Part shown: piece after piece, positions 10,761 through 22,396 of the stretch
How the letters are laid out: every line of letters starts with the position of its first letter
How positions within the stretch are numbered: position 1 is the stretch's first letter
Source: Irpex lacteus
Taxonomy: Eukaryota; Basidiomycota; Agaricomycetes; Polyporales; Irpicaceae
Assembly: GCA_001986395.2 (NCBI GenBank)
Contig: MQVO02000001.1
Location: forward strand, 1,178,001 to 1,242,000
Direction of reading: 5' to 3'
DNA: 64,000 nt
Position numbers and translations under genes: made by a program
The notes under the pieces: generated by a model
What the model was told of the DNA's origin: nothing
Databases searched by the model: none
Seen by the model: only the letters and a program-made list of their open reading frames with translations

Positions 10761-12379
10761 TTGTATACATAGACGACATAACACGCAGTTTGGAACTTGT
10801 AGTTAGAGACCCTGCGGAGTCAAGACGTCAAATACGGTCGCGCCAGAGTACTCAACAGTCTAGACAACTCACAAGTGAGCGTAAAGCGTAGGAATAGACG
10901 CTATGGCTGCAGAAATGAAGGGGGAACTAGGCCTACAAGATGGGGCGTTCTGGGGTCTATTTGCCTCGCCTGTGCATCACGAAAATAAACAAGTCGGGAT
11001 CTGGGTAGACCTGGCGTGCCAGATGTTCGCACAGGTGCTAAACGCCCGCCACTGTGGCGTTCCTTTTCCACGGCTGATCTGAACATTTCACGTTGATTTG
11101 ACCTGAGCAATGCCGGGCACGGTGGAAAGGACAATATCATGTCATGGATATGTGAGATCTGCGATGCTTGGACGTGATCTACTTATGCTTCCACAGTAGT
11201 ATATACAAGTACCCAAAGCATTTTCTAAGTTCAGGACACTCGTATTGCGGTGGCGAAGCTTCACAATCACGATAATAAGTTGCAAACGACAGTATTGCGG
11301 CTACATTGACAACACAAATTCCCACGCAGAAATCGACCGTGGTGAGACGGCTGCAGGAAGCAGTCGTGAAGTTGAGGATTTGGAGCTATGTATCGCTAGG
11401 AGTGACACGACTTGCCTATGATTACAGAATCAGCATTATACAACACATACAAACGGTCCGCTCGCATGATAATACACACCAGAACCGCAAAAGGTAGAGG
11501 TCTGTGCTGGGTCTGGCGCGACGCAAACGAGACTGGTATTGCGCTTGAAAGTACTATACTTGTATCAACTGAGGTGGCTTACAAGTAATCAGGAGCGAGG
11601 TACATACCTCGCTGGAGAGCATAAATCTTCATACTCGCCATTTACATCCTCATTCTTGCTGTTGTCGAAGCCGAGGCTGATACCTACACCATCCATTCGA
11701 GTGCTTTCTGCTTAGTATTACTGATGACTCGGCAGTACGCGTCAGGAATTCCTTTGCGTCTATTTCTCGTCACGGTGTGCGTCGTACGGAGGGTGTTCAA
11801 TCCAATATCGGAGGGAGCGGCTGGAATCGAGGGTCCCAGTTGCTACGAAAGGGATATGGTGGACCCTGAAATCGTGCTGAAAATTCGTTTCAGCCCATGG
11901 CAGCCATGTTCACAGAGTTTCGGTGTATTCAGAGGCGTGCCTCTTTCAGATCTCGCAAGTCCATCCTGCACCTGACAATGCTGCCGTGTCTGTATCTTAG
12001 TATCTAGGTCCCTTTATTCGAACTCAGGACCTGGCACAAGTGAACCGACGTACTTAAGTAAGCAGCCTTCCAGTTATTTGTGACTGCCAAGTGACTAGTG
12101 ATCCATTGCGGCCTGTCTCATAAACGTGCGTACAAAGAGTAGCAGCCAAAGCTAGAGGTAAAGTTAACTGCATGCTGGATGAAGTGGCAAGAGCGTCGTT
12201 ACCAGTCACAGTCGCCGTGCTTCGTGCGAGATCGCGGTCACATGACTCAATGTGGCGCTCAAAACCTTATTTTGGAGGCACATATAAGTCTCTCCTTCAC
12301 GAAGTCCCTCTTGCTCTCGAACCGCCACAGACTGCGCCCCAGATGTCTCTTAGCTTTCCCTCTGTCATTATGTATGCCT

Positions 12380-12700
12380 TAGACAACGCTGTTCGTCGCT
12401 CACGTACTTCATCCTGAAGACAGGTCCTGGTCCCGAATCGGAGGCAAACTACAAAGGTAGCTGTCTCGATATCGACGTTACTAAGGCTAAGACCTGTTCA
12501 CTCAGCAGCGTGGATTCTCTTCGTCGCTACTATGCTGACGCCGAATGGGTATTCACATACAATATGAAGGTGAGCTGCCATGTGTACAGTGACTATATGC
12601 GCCTCCTACGACTTACATCATTGACAGCTCCATCTACCACGAGGTGCAACACAGTGTCAGGGTTTTAAAGCAGTCTACCCATTTATCACGCTGGCAAGTG
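12380..12700 (+). pseudogene. Coding-like fragment of unknown family
   Basis: A plus-strand frame reads ILKTGPGPESEANYKGSCLD, IDVTKAKTCSLSSVDSLRRY, then YADAEWVFTYNMK, ending at a good donor (AAG/GTGAGC at about 12568), and after a possible intron ending in GACAG continues LHLPRGATQCQGFKAVYPF. Codon-like composition and splice signals suggest a real exon pair, but no upstream start or downstream end could be joined and I do not recognise the family. It could equally be part of a gene I failed to assemble. Confidence 0.35.
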
Positions 12701-13796
12701 ATCTTATTGTGCTATGTCCCCTGCCCTCAGTAATAGCTATCGTGTAACGAGGTCCACTGTGCGCACGGCCCTTTGAGAATCGGGATAGCGATGCGTGAGT
12801 CGTCCTATATCCGAAATCTCAATCATACTACAGAGCATAGCAGTGCTATCCTAGAACCAGGACAAGAAAGCTCCTATCGAAGTTCGGCTGTCGTACTCAC
12901 ACCCGAGGCTTTCTCAGACGAGCCCCAGGTAAGTTAATTCTCCTCATCTGTAATGCCGCACATATTCACGCAGTCGAATGAAACCCACAGCGAACTGTCG
13001 AATCTTCAAAGGCCGGTATGCATTCCTCATTCGCACTCCCACTTCTTCTATACCGTCACCAGTACACACATCATACCAAACATCTCTGTCCCATGGGTGC
13101 AATGTCGCACTCTCCCTCGTTCTGCTTCCGTTCAAGGAGCATATACTTACGTAGCTACTCAGGCCCGTCTTCTAATGTATCTAGCTAGATGAAATATATG
13201 TATTTGGTAGATCCCTCAATGTATGGTGAAAATTGAACAAGCAATACGGCACACGATTATACACCCAGGCCCAGGCAACGCAGATCTGCCCAACGCACAC
13301 ATTCTCTTGGATGCGATGGGGTGCGAAACGTCTCGCACCGTGGAAAACATTTATCACCCTCTAGCACCGTGACAGCCTTTATCACGCCAGATCTCACATA
13401 GCTCTAAGCAGATCAAAATTCCTTAGGACAGATTTGGTCAGCTATGGCTGCGATACGATGATATGGCTGCTAAACTCAGATATTCTCAGATATCGAAATG
13501 TTTATTTTCGTGATGGTGAAAGGTTTTCTAGGGCGCCGCGGCGATAGGTGTCACTCGAGCTTGAATCGCCAATACCACAGATGGAAGTGGTTGGATATAG
13601 CATTCAACGGAATCTCACAGCGCATCTTCAACTTGAGAAACATACCACCTGAAGTAGCATCGTGGAATGATACCTGAACACGCACAGTGGCGGAGGGAAC
13701 AAGCCCGCGAAGCGCGTGTTTCAGACTTTGCGACGGCTTCTAACAAGACCATGGAGCTCGGCAGCTGACAAGTTCCACGGCATCTAGTGTTGTCGA

Positions 13797-13890
13797 CGAG
13801 TCGAGTTCGACTCTCGAGTCAACTCGACTCGCGAGTTAGGGAGGCAAACTCGCAAACCGAGTCGAGTCGAGTTTCAGCTGACTCGGCACG
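13797..13890. repeat. GAGTCGA-rich low-complexity block with inverted repeat
   Basis: Short units of GAGTCGA and its complement TCGACTC alternate here. CGAGTCGAGTT at 13797-13807 is the exact reverse complement of AACTCGACTCG at 13821-13831, and a third cluster, CGAGTCGAGTCGAGTTT, follows at about 13859. The block is therefore able to fold into alternative hairpins. It lies in gene-poor DNA. Confidence 0.75.
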
Positions 13891-14648
13891 GCGAACGCAC
13901 ATTTTAGGCGCCAATCATGCGATCGCAGATCTTCCAAATGAAGTTTGAATGTCAGCAAACACTGGCAACAGTACTACTTACCACGGTAGTGCGATGAACT
14001 CGGAGGTTCGAAACCAAGCCTATTCTCTATTCTTAGTACGTATGTTCACATGCGCCGTGCGTTCACAAGCGTATCACAACCTATCACGAACCAGGTTCAC
14101 GGTACCACGAGTCACGGGTCCCATGCATCCGAGTCGCCCTTCAAGATGGTATCATAATCAGTTGTGCGTAGTTCCATCCCCTGGCAAAAAGGACGGAGCT
14201 CAATCGTTGCAGGAACTTAGTATCTCCGGGATACGAGTTGCTGTCACTGTCATAAGCAAATAAGAGGCAGGCGAGTATACATAGGACATGATCCGCCGCC
14301 GTGTAAGGTTTATTTCTCTCACAGCCAAAATAAGGACTTCCCAAGATGCTGTTACGATGCAATACGCACCCGCTTCCATTCACAACTACCCAAATTACTA
14401 TGTTTGAGCTTCTCCCATTTAGATCCAACCAAGGACACCACGCAATCGATGTCCCAAGCATCCATCTTACGGTATGACGTGCTGATGCGTGTTACTATAA
14501 CGCAGGTTGAAAGAGCCCTCATTGTTGAACAGATCGCTACCTCACGCTCCATAAATGCGCTCTGACCGAGTGGTTGTTATAAGGGACGTAATTGATCATG
14601 TTTGAAGCAGTCAGAAAACGTCTCGATCGCTTTTCACCACTGAACACG

Positions 14649-16744
14649 ATGTCGAAACCCAACGCTTCTGCAGACCCTGCCAACCTACTCGCACTGGTCG
14701 AAATCATCTCCAAAGCCGTGTCCACCGTTAATGAGGAGTATGCAAAAGCGAACGCCACCGTACCCTCCTTGGATGCAACTAGCCCCGGGCCCTTTGACAC
14801 TCCAGAGTCATTGACACCAGAGCTCAGCAGGGCTATCCAGACAATCGAGGCTGCGTGCGGCCAGCTCAGCTTCACTGTTGCGCTACCAGGCCATGCCATG
14901 ACCAATGTGCGTCCCTTAGAGGCATAGTATTGTGCCTATCTCACTTTGTTTTTACTATAGATTGGAAAGTATACCAGGTACTCAGTGACTATTTGTGCTT
15001 AATATTTGTGCCTTTACTGCATACTTACCATCCTGTTTTAGTTCCAAGAGTCGGCCAGCCTTCAAGTTATTACAGAGGCAAAAATCGTAGACCTTTTGGT
15101 CGATAAGCCTGAAGGCGTACATGTCGATGAACTCGCGAAACGCTCAGGTCTAGATGCCGGCAAGCTTGCTCGTATTCTGAGGATGCTTGCGACAAAGCAC
15201 TGCTTTAATGAAGGTAAGCATCTGATACCGTCGCTCATATAGTGACCGAGCTAACTTCACGGACCAGTTAAGCCAAACGTGTTCTCGAATAATCGCCTAA
15301 GTATCAAACTAGTTTCAGACGATCCGGTGTCTTCACTGATTGGCCATACGTAAGTAAACCCGCGCTACCCTCAAATACTTTAAATCATCTTGTCCCCATC
15401 ACTAGGTCTGGGGAATGCCTCCGAGCAGCCTCTTTCATCAACGAGGCCCTCACAGATCCTGATTCGGGATCATCCCTGTCTCCCAGTGACTCTGCGTTCC
15501 GCCACGCGTTTGGCTCTTCAGCGTTTGAATGGATCGGCAAGGTTAGTCCAAACTGCAGAGTTTTGTGTTACCTTTCTCACGATAATTTAGACAACACCTC
15601 ACATCGCAGATGTAAGTCCCATCTCGTCCATTACCACTGCAATACATTCCGACCGCCATTAACCTCTCTTAGCGATTCAACAAAGCAATGATTGGTTGGG
15701 GTATAGTCACAGGCAAAGGGATGCTCACAAAAGGTTATTGCCTACGGAGACTCCTCGTACTGGGCCATTTACTGATACGCAGTATAGTTTATCCATGGGG
15801 CTCGCTTCCTGAAGGCACCACTATCAGTGACATTGGTGGTAATAACGGCCACGTTACTCTCGACCTCATCAAGAGTTTCCCCCAACTCCGTGTCGTACTT
15901 CAAGATCTTCCGCCTGTGGTCGATGAAGGTAGAAAGGTGAATATCCCATAAAAAACCTTTGAGACGAGGCCTGACACCGATTGGTATTTTCAGCTGTGGA
16001 CAAGCGAATATCCCACGGCAGTGGAAAGTGCACACGTGAGCTTCGTGCCTATCGATTTCTTCAAAGACACGCCGGTATCTGGAAGTGATTTCTACTATGT
16101 AAGCTACCAATACCTTCACTGTTAAATATTCGCATCTTATGTGATACTAGTATAGCTGCGTCATGTTCTGTGCGTATATGAATTTCCACATTAACGTGAT
16201 GCTTATCTATTGGGTATGATTTAGTCATGACTGGCCGAAGGCTGAGTGCCTCACAATTCTGAAGAACACGAAGTCCGCTATGAAGCCGACCAGTCGACTG
16301 TTGATCCGTATGTCTCTTATATCAATGCAATGCGCAATTACTGACAACTGTGAATATGTGATATACAGATGAGTTCGTGCTGCAGCATGTCACCGGAAAC
16401 AGCGAGAATGTTCCAGGCATCTCTCAGGTATGACTAGAATTTGAATAACTAACTCTCATAATGATGTTTGAATGGCTGTTTCTCTATACAAGCTCCAGAA
16501 CCTCTCCTCCCCAACTTCGGCATAGGGCGTGTTCGTTTATACCAGCAGGACTTGAACATGATGGATACACTCAACAGTAAGGAACGCACTCTTGAAGAAT
16601 TCATTGAAATTGGGTGAGTCGGCAGCGCGTGGTTCAAGTTATAATCACCTTGACTTATATTCATGCAGAAATGAGGCCGGATTCAAATTCGTCAAGCTCT
16701 GGGAAGCTGGTGAGGCTAGCATCGTTGAGTTTAGCCCCGCTTGA
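14649..16744 (+). CDS. SAM-dependent O-methyltransferase (COMT-like, PF00891 type)
   Basis: Class I SAM-dependent methyltransferase of the fungal small-molecule O-methyltransferase family, which methylates hydroxyls of aromatic or polyketide substrates. The start is MSKPNASADPANLLALV; an N-terminal dimerisation and winged-helix part reads VDELAKRSGLDAGKLARILR. The SAM motif is ISDIGGNNGHVTLDL (canonical DVGGGxG is changed to DIGGNNG). The catalytic-histidine region is LRHVLHDWPKAE, and the end is FKFVKLWEAGEASIVEFSPA. Two microexons are needed: 15591-15611 (21 nt, TTPHIAD) and 16156-16169 (14 nt, completing LRHVL). Joined exons show no break. It is more distant from the two other O-methyltransferases in the window than those are from each other. 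Substrate unknown; a role in the adjacent biosynthetic locus is inferred only from position. Confidence 0.88.
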
Positions 16745-17092
16745 AGCCCTGCGGCACCAGTGCCACAACGAGCAAATTTGAGCGATTTGTAATCGTGGTT
16801 TCTTGATGCATGGCGATCTGTATATTAATACTGGCTTAGAACGTGATTGTATTATGATATGAGATCAGAGCAAAGCTTCGTATGCATGCTGAGCGCTGCC
16901 CCACGGCCAAAGGACAATATTAGCATCACGAGTGTGCACTGTGCACCATCTTCCGGGCTCATGGCTACATTGATTGAGTATCTTACGTAAGTATGCTCTG
17001 CTTCGAGCTCATCCTACATGTATGCTATGTAGTGACAGTGGTTATACAAAACTTACGATTACAGATCGAACCTAGCATAGAAAAGGGCTCTT
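16745..17092. other. Convergent 3' interval, no gene seen
   Basis: This short interval lies between the stop codons of two convergent genes and probably holds their 3' untranslated and polyadenylation sequences. Nothing else is evident. Confidence 0.4.
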
Positions 17093-18160
17093 CTACACAC
17101 CATTTACTCGACTGCCACTAGCGTGAACCTCTTGCCATCCTTGAGCTACTTTCAGCACGGTATCACCAGCGAGTCTTCCTAGACTACTAAGAGAACTGAG
17201 CCCGGTCACACCGAATGGACGCGCGAAAAGGAGAAGCGGGTCACAAATAACGGCAAGACCGTCTCGAACTACGGTGACAGAATGATAAGTTCCATCTGTG
17301 AGAAGTCGTACAAGTCCATGTTGTATGAGATGCCCGGAGGTTCGCCTTTCATCATGCTCTTCGGTCGGTGGGGCCTCGAGTTCGTCGCCGCCTACACCCA
17401 GAAGATGAGACTGGCCGGGAAAGAGTATAGAGTCGGGCGAGGACTGATCGAGAAGTCGCAACGCAGGATCGTCAAGATCTATTGACAACAACGAAGCAAC
17501 GAGAGATAGTAGAGGTATATGTATTCGTGGACGGGGTGTGAACGTCGAATGGTTTGAAAACGGGGGAGAATTCAGGTCGCTGATGTGAGATTGTATTCGT
17601 GGCCTCAAAAAGGTATGGTAGTGTCGGTCAACGAAATCGTTCGTTGCTTGTGATGGATACAACCTTCGTGACAGCGCATGCTCGTTAGTGAGCTGTTGAG
17701 GCACGATGTCCCTCTTGCCATGCCTTCCGAACTGTTCTTCTGACTCCCAATATCTCTCCTGTGCTGGAATGTCTCGAGACGTCTCCACCCAATCCCAAGG
17801 TTCAGTGCCTAGTTTAGACACAACATCAGAAGGCAATGGAATCGCTTGCGCTGCATGGTTAGGCACGCTTGAAGGTGGTAATTGGTATGAGCTTGCAGTA
17901 GAGTTCCCGCGCGTGTTCGCGTCGAACGAGGTACTGCGAGACCTGGAACTTGTGTCAGAGAAGTCTGTAAAGTCTGACGGTGCTGAGTATATGGAAGATA
18001 AGTCTCCAGGACTAGCAGGAAGAGAAAGTGACGTTGGGAAGATGTAGATGGACGGTTCTGAGACGTCCAGAGCGACGAGGTCACGATGTGAGGGTCCTGA
18101 TAGCTCTGGATCGCCAGTCAATGCTCGGCGTCGCGGCGTTGGGTAGTAGTAGCTTGTCAT
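17093..18160 (-). CDS. Hypothetical protein, low-complexity N-terminus
   Basis: Intronless frame of about 355 codons; the first ATG after the preceding frame start is MTSYYYPTPRRRALTGDPE at 18160. The N-terminal half is serine- and proline-rich and probably disordered; the second half contains RPRIHIPLLSLVASLLSIDL and the C-terminal motif VTVVRDGLAVICDPLLLFA followed by AQGWQEVHASG. I do not recognise a family. It is a real gene in my view because of its length, the basidiomycete-like composition and the fact that its 3' end was copied elsewhere in the window as a relic (9850-10035). Its promoter side carries a cluster of GGGGCACG motifs. Confidence 0.72.
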   Translation of the reverse strand: MTSYYYPTPRRRALTGDPELSGPSHRDLVALDVSEPSIYIFPTSLSLPASPGDLSSIYSAPSDFTDFSDTSSRSRSTSFDANTRGNSTASSYQLPPSSVPNHAAQAIPLPSDVVSKLGTEPWDWVETSRDIPAQERYWESEEQFGRHGKRDIVPQQLTNEHALSRRLYPSQATNDFVDRHYHTFLRPRIQSHISDLNSPPFSNHSTFTPRPRIHIPLLSLVASLLSIDLDDPALRLLDQSSPDSILFPGQSHLLGVGGDELEAPPTEEHDERRTSGHLIQHGLVRLLTDGTYHSVTVVRDGLAVICDPLLLFARPFGVTGLSSLSSLGRLAGDTVLKVAQGWQEVHASGSRVNGV

Positions 18161-18243
18161 AAGACTGATATCGAGCGTCGGGCTTGCTGTTGACAAGGCG
18201 GTGTTCTCGTAAGGATTAATTGCGAGCGGGGCTTAGTTGTTAT

Positions 18244-18610
18244 GGGGCACGACGCCCAGGGTGAGGCTTACATAATCGCGTGCCCCGTGGGGCACGCCGA
18301 GCTCGGCAGGACCCCAGAACCGCGGCGGGGCGTCGGTCGTCGCAGAGAATGGTGAGCGGAGGGTGAAGTTCGACGGGGAACGTCGCGTAAATACGTTGGA
18401 AGGGCGGCTGATAGGTAGACTGATGACTGTATGTACAAATTCTACGGATTGATGCGGCTGCAAGCGAGCGTGGGCGCGTTTTCTTATCGATGCGTGCCCC
18501 AGCAACGAGAAAAATCTAGTTTGAGCATGGGGCACGCTGGCCACTGGACTGCCAGCCAAAATCAGCGTGCCCCAGACAAGTTTAAAGCCATTGATTTCGT
18601 CTGGGGCACG
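18244..18610. promoter_or_regulatory. Cluster of seven GGGGCACG motifs
   Basis: The octamer GGGGCACG occurs in either orientation at 18244, 18279 (complement), 18289, 18493 (complement), 18529, 18566 (complement) and 18603. The last four are spaced 36, 37 and 37 bp apart with alternating orientation, and the second and third face each other across two bases as CGTGCCCC-GT-GGGGCACG. Such density of an 8-mer in 370 bp is far above chance. It lies upstream of the minus-strand gene ending its start at 18160 and about 0.9 kb from the plus-strand gene at 19489. A zinc-finger type binding site is plausible; the factor is unknown. Confidence 0.7.
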
Positions 18611-19488
18611 CCCGATACGTATCTGCCATCAGACAGCTCGCCTACTCTCGCTTCGCGCCGCCTATGGGCAGATGTGCAAGATCCTGCTCGTTTCTACCTC
18701 AAAACTACTCCTATATATTATTCATTGTCTCTCTCCCATGAAATTGCACTCAGATAGATATTTTAGGAGTGATTTACCCTGATTAGAGGTGCAGAACGAC
18801 GCGAACGACGTCTGTTTGGTGTACGTGCTGAATAATTGCCTTAAAAGGCAGTCAAAGTGCGAAATCACGAAACTAAAAGACACAGCTTGACGGACTTTAC
18901 GCAGTCACACAAAAACTCGTCTGTGTGCTCATAATAGTACATAAGTATATTCAGTATACAAAAAATGCGTGCTACGCCAGAATACAACCACCAGCAGCAT
19001 CTCTCATGTTGGGCACATGACTTGTCCGCTTTTGTAACTGTTCGGGGTCCGTCCACCACCAAGCGCCCGCGCGTGCCTTATGCTAAGCTCAGACTCCGAG
19101 CGTCCTGTCCAAGCACCACGTGGGAGACACGTGGAAAGGTCGTGTCGAGCTGATAAAGGTATCTCTACTTATGTAACGTTGTTCAGTTCTAAACTGTCAC
19201 CACTGCAACTTTCAACATGAACAACATTGGATCGCTATGCCACCGTTATTTTTGGTACTTCGGATATTAACAAGACGTCCTGATGCTCGCCTCTATCTTC
19301 GTCATCTGGTCACGACGCAGCAAGAAGTCCTCGTGTACTCTATGCCGTGCATCGCGCTGGATACTCGAGGCATATCCATAAACTGGGTCTAGTACGAAAG
19401 CACAGCTATGCTATCCATTGAGGCAGATATATACGCAGCGACCTTTTATTGACTAACCTACCTCAAGGCTCTCTTCACCAGCGCAACC
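18611..19488. other. Upstream interval of the second seven-helix gene
   Basis: About 0.9 kb without a supported gene. It contains AT-rich TATA-like sequence near 18711 (CCTATATATTATTC). Short plus-strand frames extend out of the GGGGCACG cluster but have no start context or family features. Confidence 0.45.
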
Positions 19489-21220
19489 ATGCCACATCTT
19501 CACGTCCCCCGTAAGAGTCCTCTCTGGCATTAGCTATGTTTGCACGTCGTTCTGACACTTTCTGGCCCGTCTCTAGGTGTCACGGAGGACGAAGTGGGAT
19601 CATCTGCCTCAGCAGACCTCGCTGGATGGCTTGTATTCCAAATTGCTGCTGGTCATATAGCCCTCCCCATTCTCATCGCCACCTTCCTGTTTTCCAAGAC
19701 TGTGTCCGCACACCCTGCTATCGTGACGGTCTGTCTCACTTGGGTCCTATCAGGAGTATTTGCGGCACTACTGTGAGTTGACCAATTGTTTATCTTGGAC
19801 AATCTCGAGACAATGACCTGGCGTGCTTTGTACAGATTCTACGTTGGTCAACACGAAGGTCCTGAGCCTGACCAAGGGCTCTGCATCGCTCAAGCCTCGC
19901 TCTACGGCGCAGCTCCCACGATGTAAGCAGCGCATACGTCATTGCTCCAGGTATTGCTCACATCCGCCACACAGGACTTGCTCCGCCTCATTCTTATTGG
20001 CGTATCGCCTCTGGAGAACATGGGACAATGGTGTGGAGGACATAGCTTACGAATCCAGGAGACAGAAATACTTGAAGCTGACGGTGAGTCTGTTCGCCGT
20101 CCGTTCTCACGCACTCCTGATAAATTGGATGTACAGATTTATGTGATACCGTTCATTGTCTTTGGACTCTTCGTCGCAGTCGCGGTCAACGTGCGGTATT
20201 CTGCCCTTCAAATTGCCTTATTAGTTGCCACTCATCTCCGAATTTCATATCCAGCTCGGAATTAACCATCCAGACCGCGTCAATCGCGAGCAGCGCTTCT
20301 TTTACTGTTCCTTGGACTTCAGTCAATTGTACGTCCTGCTTATGAATTCGTGCATACCGGGCCAACTGAATTGATCTTGCATAGCTCCGATGCTGTTCAA
20401 GTTATTGCAACGATCATGTGTGTCGCTTCTGTTATCCTTCAAGGTCGGAAACACTGCTCCAAAAAGTGTGCTTCGTTGTACTGACTTGACATTTGCAGCC
20501 GATATAGCTGCAAAAGCCAGTCGATACTGGCACGCGGTGCGTGACAGGAATCACCTTACCAATGAGATGTTATCTTTGCTGGTGAGGACGGCTATCTTCA
20601 CGCTCTATTTGTTCGTGTCCACTCTGTAAGTCTTTTCTTCGACGTTATCCGCAGTATATCTGAAGTTCTTGGACTGTAGCGTCAACCTGATTTCGATCTG
20701 GGTTCCCATGGGCATTGTTCCGGATATGCTCTCTGCTTCGGGTGGGTTATTCACGTGCCGTACTGTCAGGGTCCTTGTGCTTACTCAGTGCACAGTGGGA
20801 ATGGCTTTGTTCCTCATATTTGTGTCCCAGCGCGTAAGTCTTCTGCACCGGAGGCTCGTGACACGCCATACTAATGACCTTCGATAGTCCATCTTCCAGG
20901 CATGGAGCTTCTGGAAGCGCTCCCGAATGCACGAAGCAACCCGCGCCGTCTCCATGCCTGACGAGTACCAGTTCACCCCTCCGCCGAAACGCCGCTACCG
21001 AGCATATCGAGACCGAACGAGTAGCAGTCTCGACAGCGGCAGTGCACCAAGTCTGTCAGGAATCCACGCCCTAGACTCGCTCAAGGAGTTCAGATACGAT
21101 GAGACTCCATCTCCTATTGCGGGCGTGCAGATCATACAAAGGCCGGAGGAGGCGTTCAGAAGTGTTAAGGCCAAGCCGGACAAGAGGGACCGATCGACCA
21201 TTTCTACATGGGGGTTCTAG
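19489..21220 (+). CDS. Basidiomycete seven-transmembrane protein with cytosolic tail
   Basis: Multi-exon membrane protein related in design to that at 6841-8356 but of another subfamily. The first exon is tiny (MPHLHVPR) and joins VTEDEVGSSASADLAGWLVF. Landmarks are HIALPILIATFLFSKTV, then the family motif FYVGQHEGPEPDQGLCIAQA, SLYGAAPT, LAYRLWRTWDNGVEDIA, IYVIPFIVFGLFVAVAVNV, NREQRFFYCSLDF and SDAVQVIATIMCVASVIL. The last 100 residues form a hydrophilic tail from AWSFWKRSRMHEATRA to STISTWGF, ending at 21220. This family resembles G-protein-coupled-receptor-like fungal proteins but a ligand or G-protein link is not shown. Exon joins in 19900-20650 are approximate. Confidence 0.75.
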
Positions 21221-21708
21221 AAATTGCAGCACAAGAGCCACATGAGTTGGAGTGGCTCGCGTTAAAGCGCAGTTTCGCCAACTTAAGTTTGAGTTTGACA
21301 CCTTGTGATTTCAGAGGTAGAGAGGAGTGGAGACTGTGATGTCCTTTGTATTTGTACGAAAGGACGGTTGAGTATTCTTCCCTGGACCTGAACACTGTTG
21401 GCTTTTTTGTGCTCTGCTCCGTGATTACATGGATATTATGATGCTACGCCTTTGAGTCATTCGTTGCCATACATATATTACTTTGTACTAATGTGTATTA
21501 ACAACAGTATGTCACCCATTTCATTTTTGCGAGGCAGTGGAAATACCGGACCTACGATCCTTGTATATATGGATCCTCACCTGAGTCGCCATCGTAAGTC
21601 GGTTGATCACCGCATGAAGTATTAAGATTGTGATATGGGTAGTATGGAGAAAGTACATTGGCAGAGTTCTAAATAATGAGATACGCAACTGTGTTTACAC
21701 GACTTTAA
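21221..21708. other. Convergent 3' interval, no gene seen
   Basis: It lies between the stop codons of two convergent genes. No frame or repeat stands out. Confidence 0.4.
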
Positions 21709-22396
21709 CTAAGCACCCTTCGCGTCATACCTCAATTTCTCTAGCTCCGAGATCGCCCTGGCCTCCTCGTCGAACCACAGCTGAGCCGAGTAAATGAAAT
21801 ACGCCAGACCCGCTGTCGTACTCCACCATAACAAGTCGGCCCAGCTCTGCCACAAAGCTAAAGATAGAAAAGGTGCAATGACGGATGCAGCGAAAATGAG
21901 CGGGTAAGGGAGGGGGAGGCGTCCTATGAACGTGGAAGACACGCTACGACGGACCTCGTGTGTCGGAGAGAAGAGATGCAAAACTAAGTTTGCATGATGG
22001 AATAAGGCTAGAACTATGAAGAAGAAGGAGGCCGGTATTGGTCTGGACGATGTGGCTTCATAGGGTAGGACTGCGACGAATGGCGATTCTCTCGCCTCGC
22101 TAAAGAGATATACTAAATGTCTAGAATAATTGTCAGATCATCATGGAGAAAATAATTGCCGGATATACTGACAGTACTGCAGAGACTCCAACGAGTGTCT
22201 GTAACAGAACTGCGTAGTGTGCGTTCCTGGTTTCGCTGTGGTGCCTCAGGTCGTTGATGAGTTCTTCCTGCTCTGATGCAAAGTTCAGAATCTAATCCGT
22301 GGAAGCAATAGTGCACCTACCTTGCTCATCCAGTACCGGCCCATTATCGTGGTCATCCTCTGAAAACTTGAACGTATTTCGTTGCCTAATCGACAT
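21709..22396 (-). CDS. Small four-helix membrane protein, unknown function
   Basis: Three exons encode about 190 residues: MSIRQRNTFKFSEDDHDNGP then VLDEQELINDLRHHSE across an intron at about 22323-22266, four hydrophobic segments (AVLLQTLVGVSAVLHLVYLF, SFFFIVLALFHHANLVLHLF, LIFAASVIAPFLSLALW, STTAGLAYFIYSAQLW) and a charged end RAISELEKLRYDAKGA. Splice joins give one continuous frame and the layout resembles a conserved basidiomycete protein of unknown role. The acidic N-terminus and short cytosolic C-terminus suggest an endomembrane location, but this is inference. Confidence 0.7.

Larger units (their letters stand above)
10900..14648. other. Gene-poor interval, 3.7 kb
   Basis: No complete gene is recognisable. 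The interval holds a coding-like segment at 12380-12700, a GAGTCGA-rich repeat block at about 13797-13890, a tRNA-like fragment at about 12000-12075 on the minus strand, and a hydrophobic signal-peptide-like run near 11620-11690 without a clear ATG. The rest has short frames only. It may be a graveyard of degraded genes. Confidence 0.5.

Noticed and set aside
18233..18559. Minus-strand frame overlapping the GGGGCACG cluster
   Set aside because: No start context or conserved motif; its length probably reflects the GC-rich composition.
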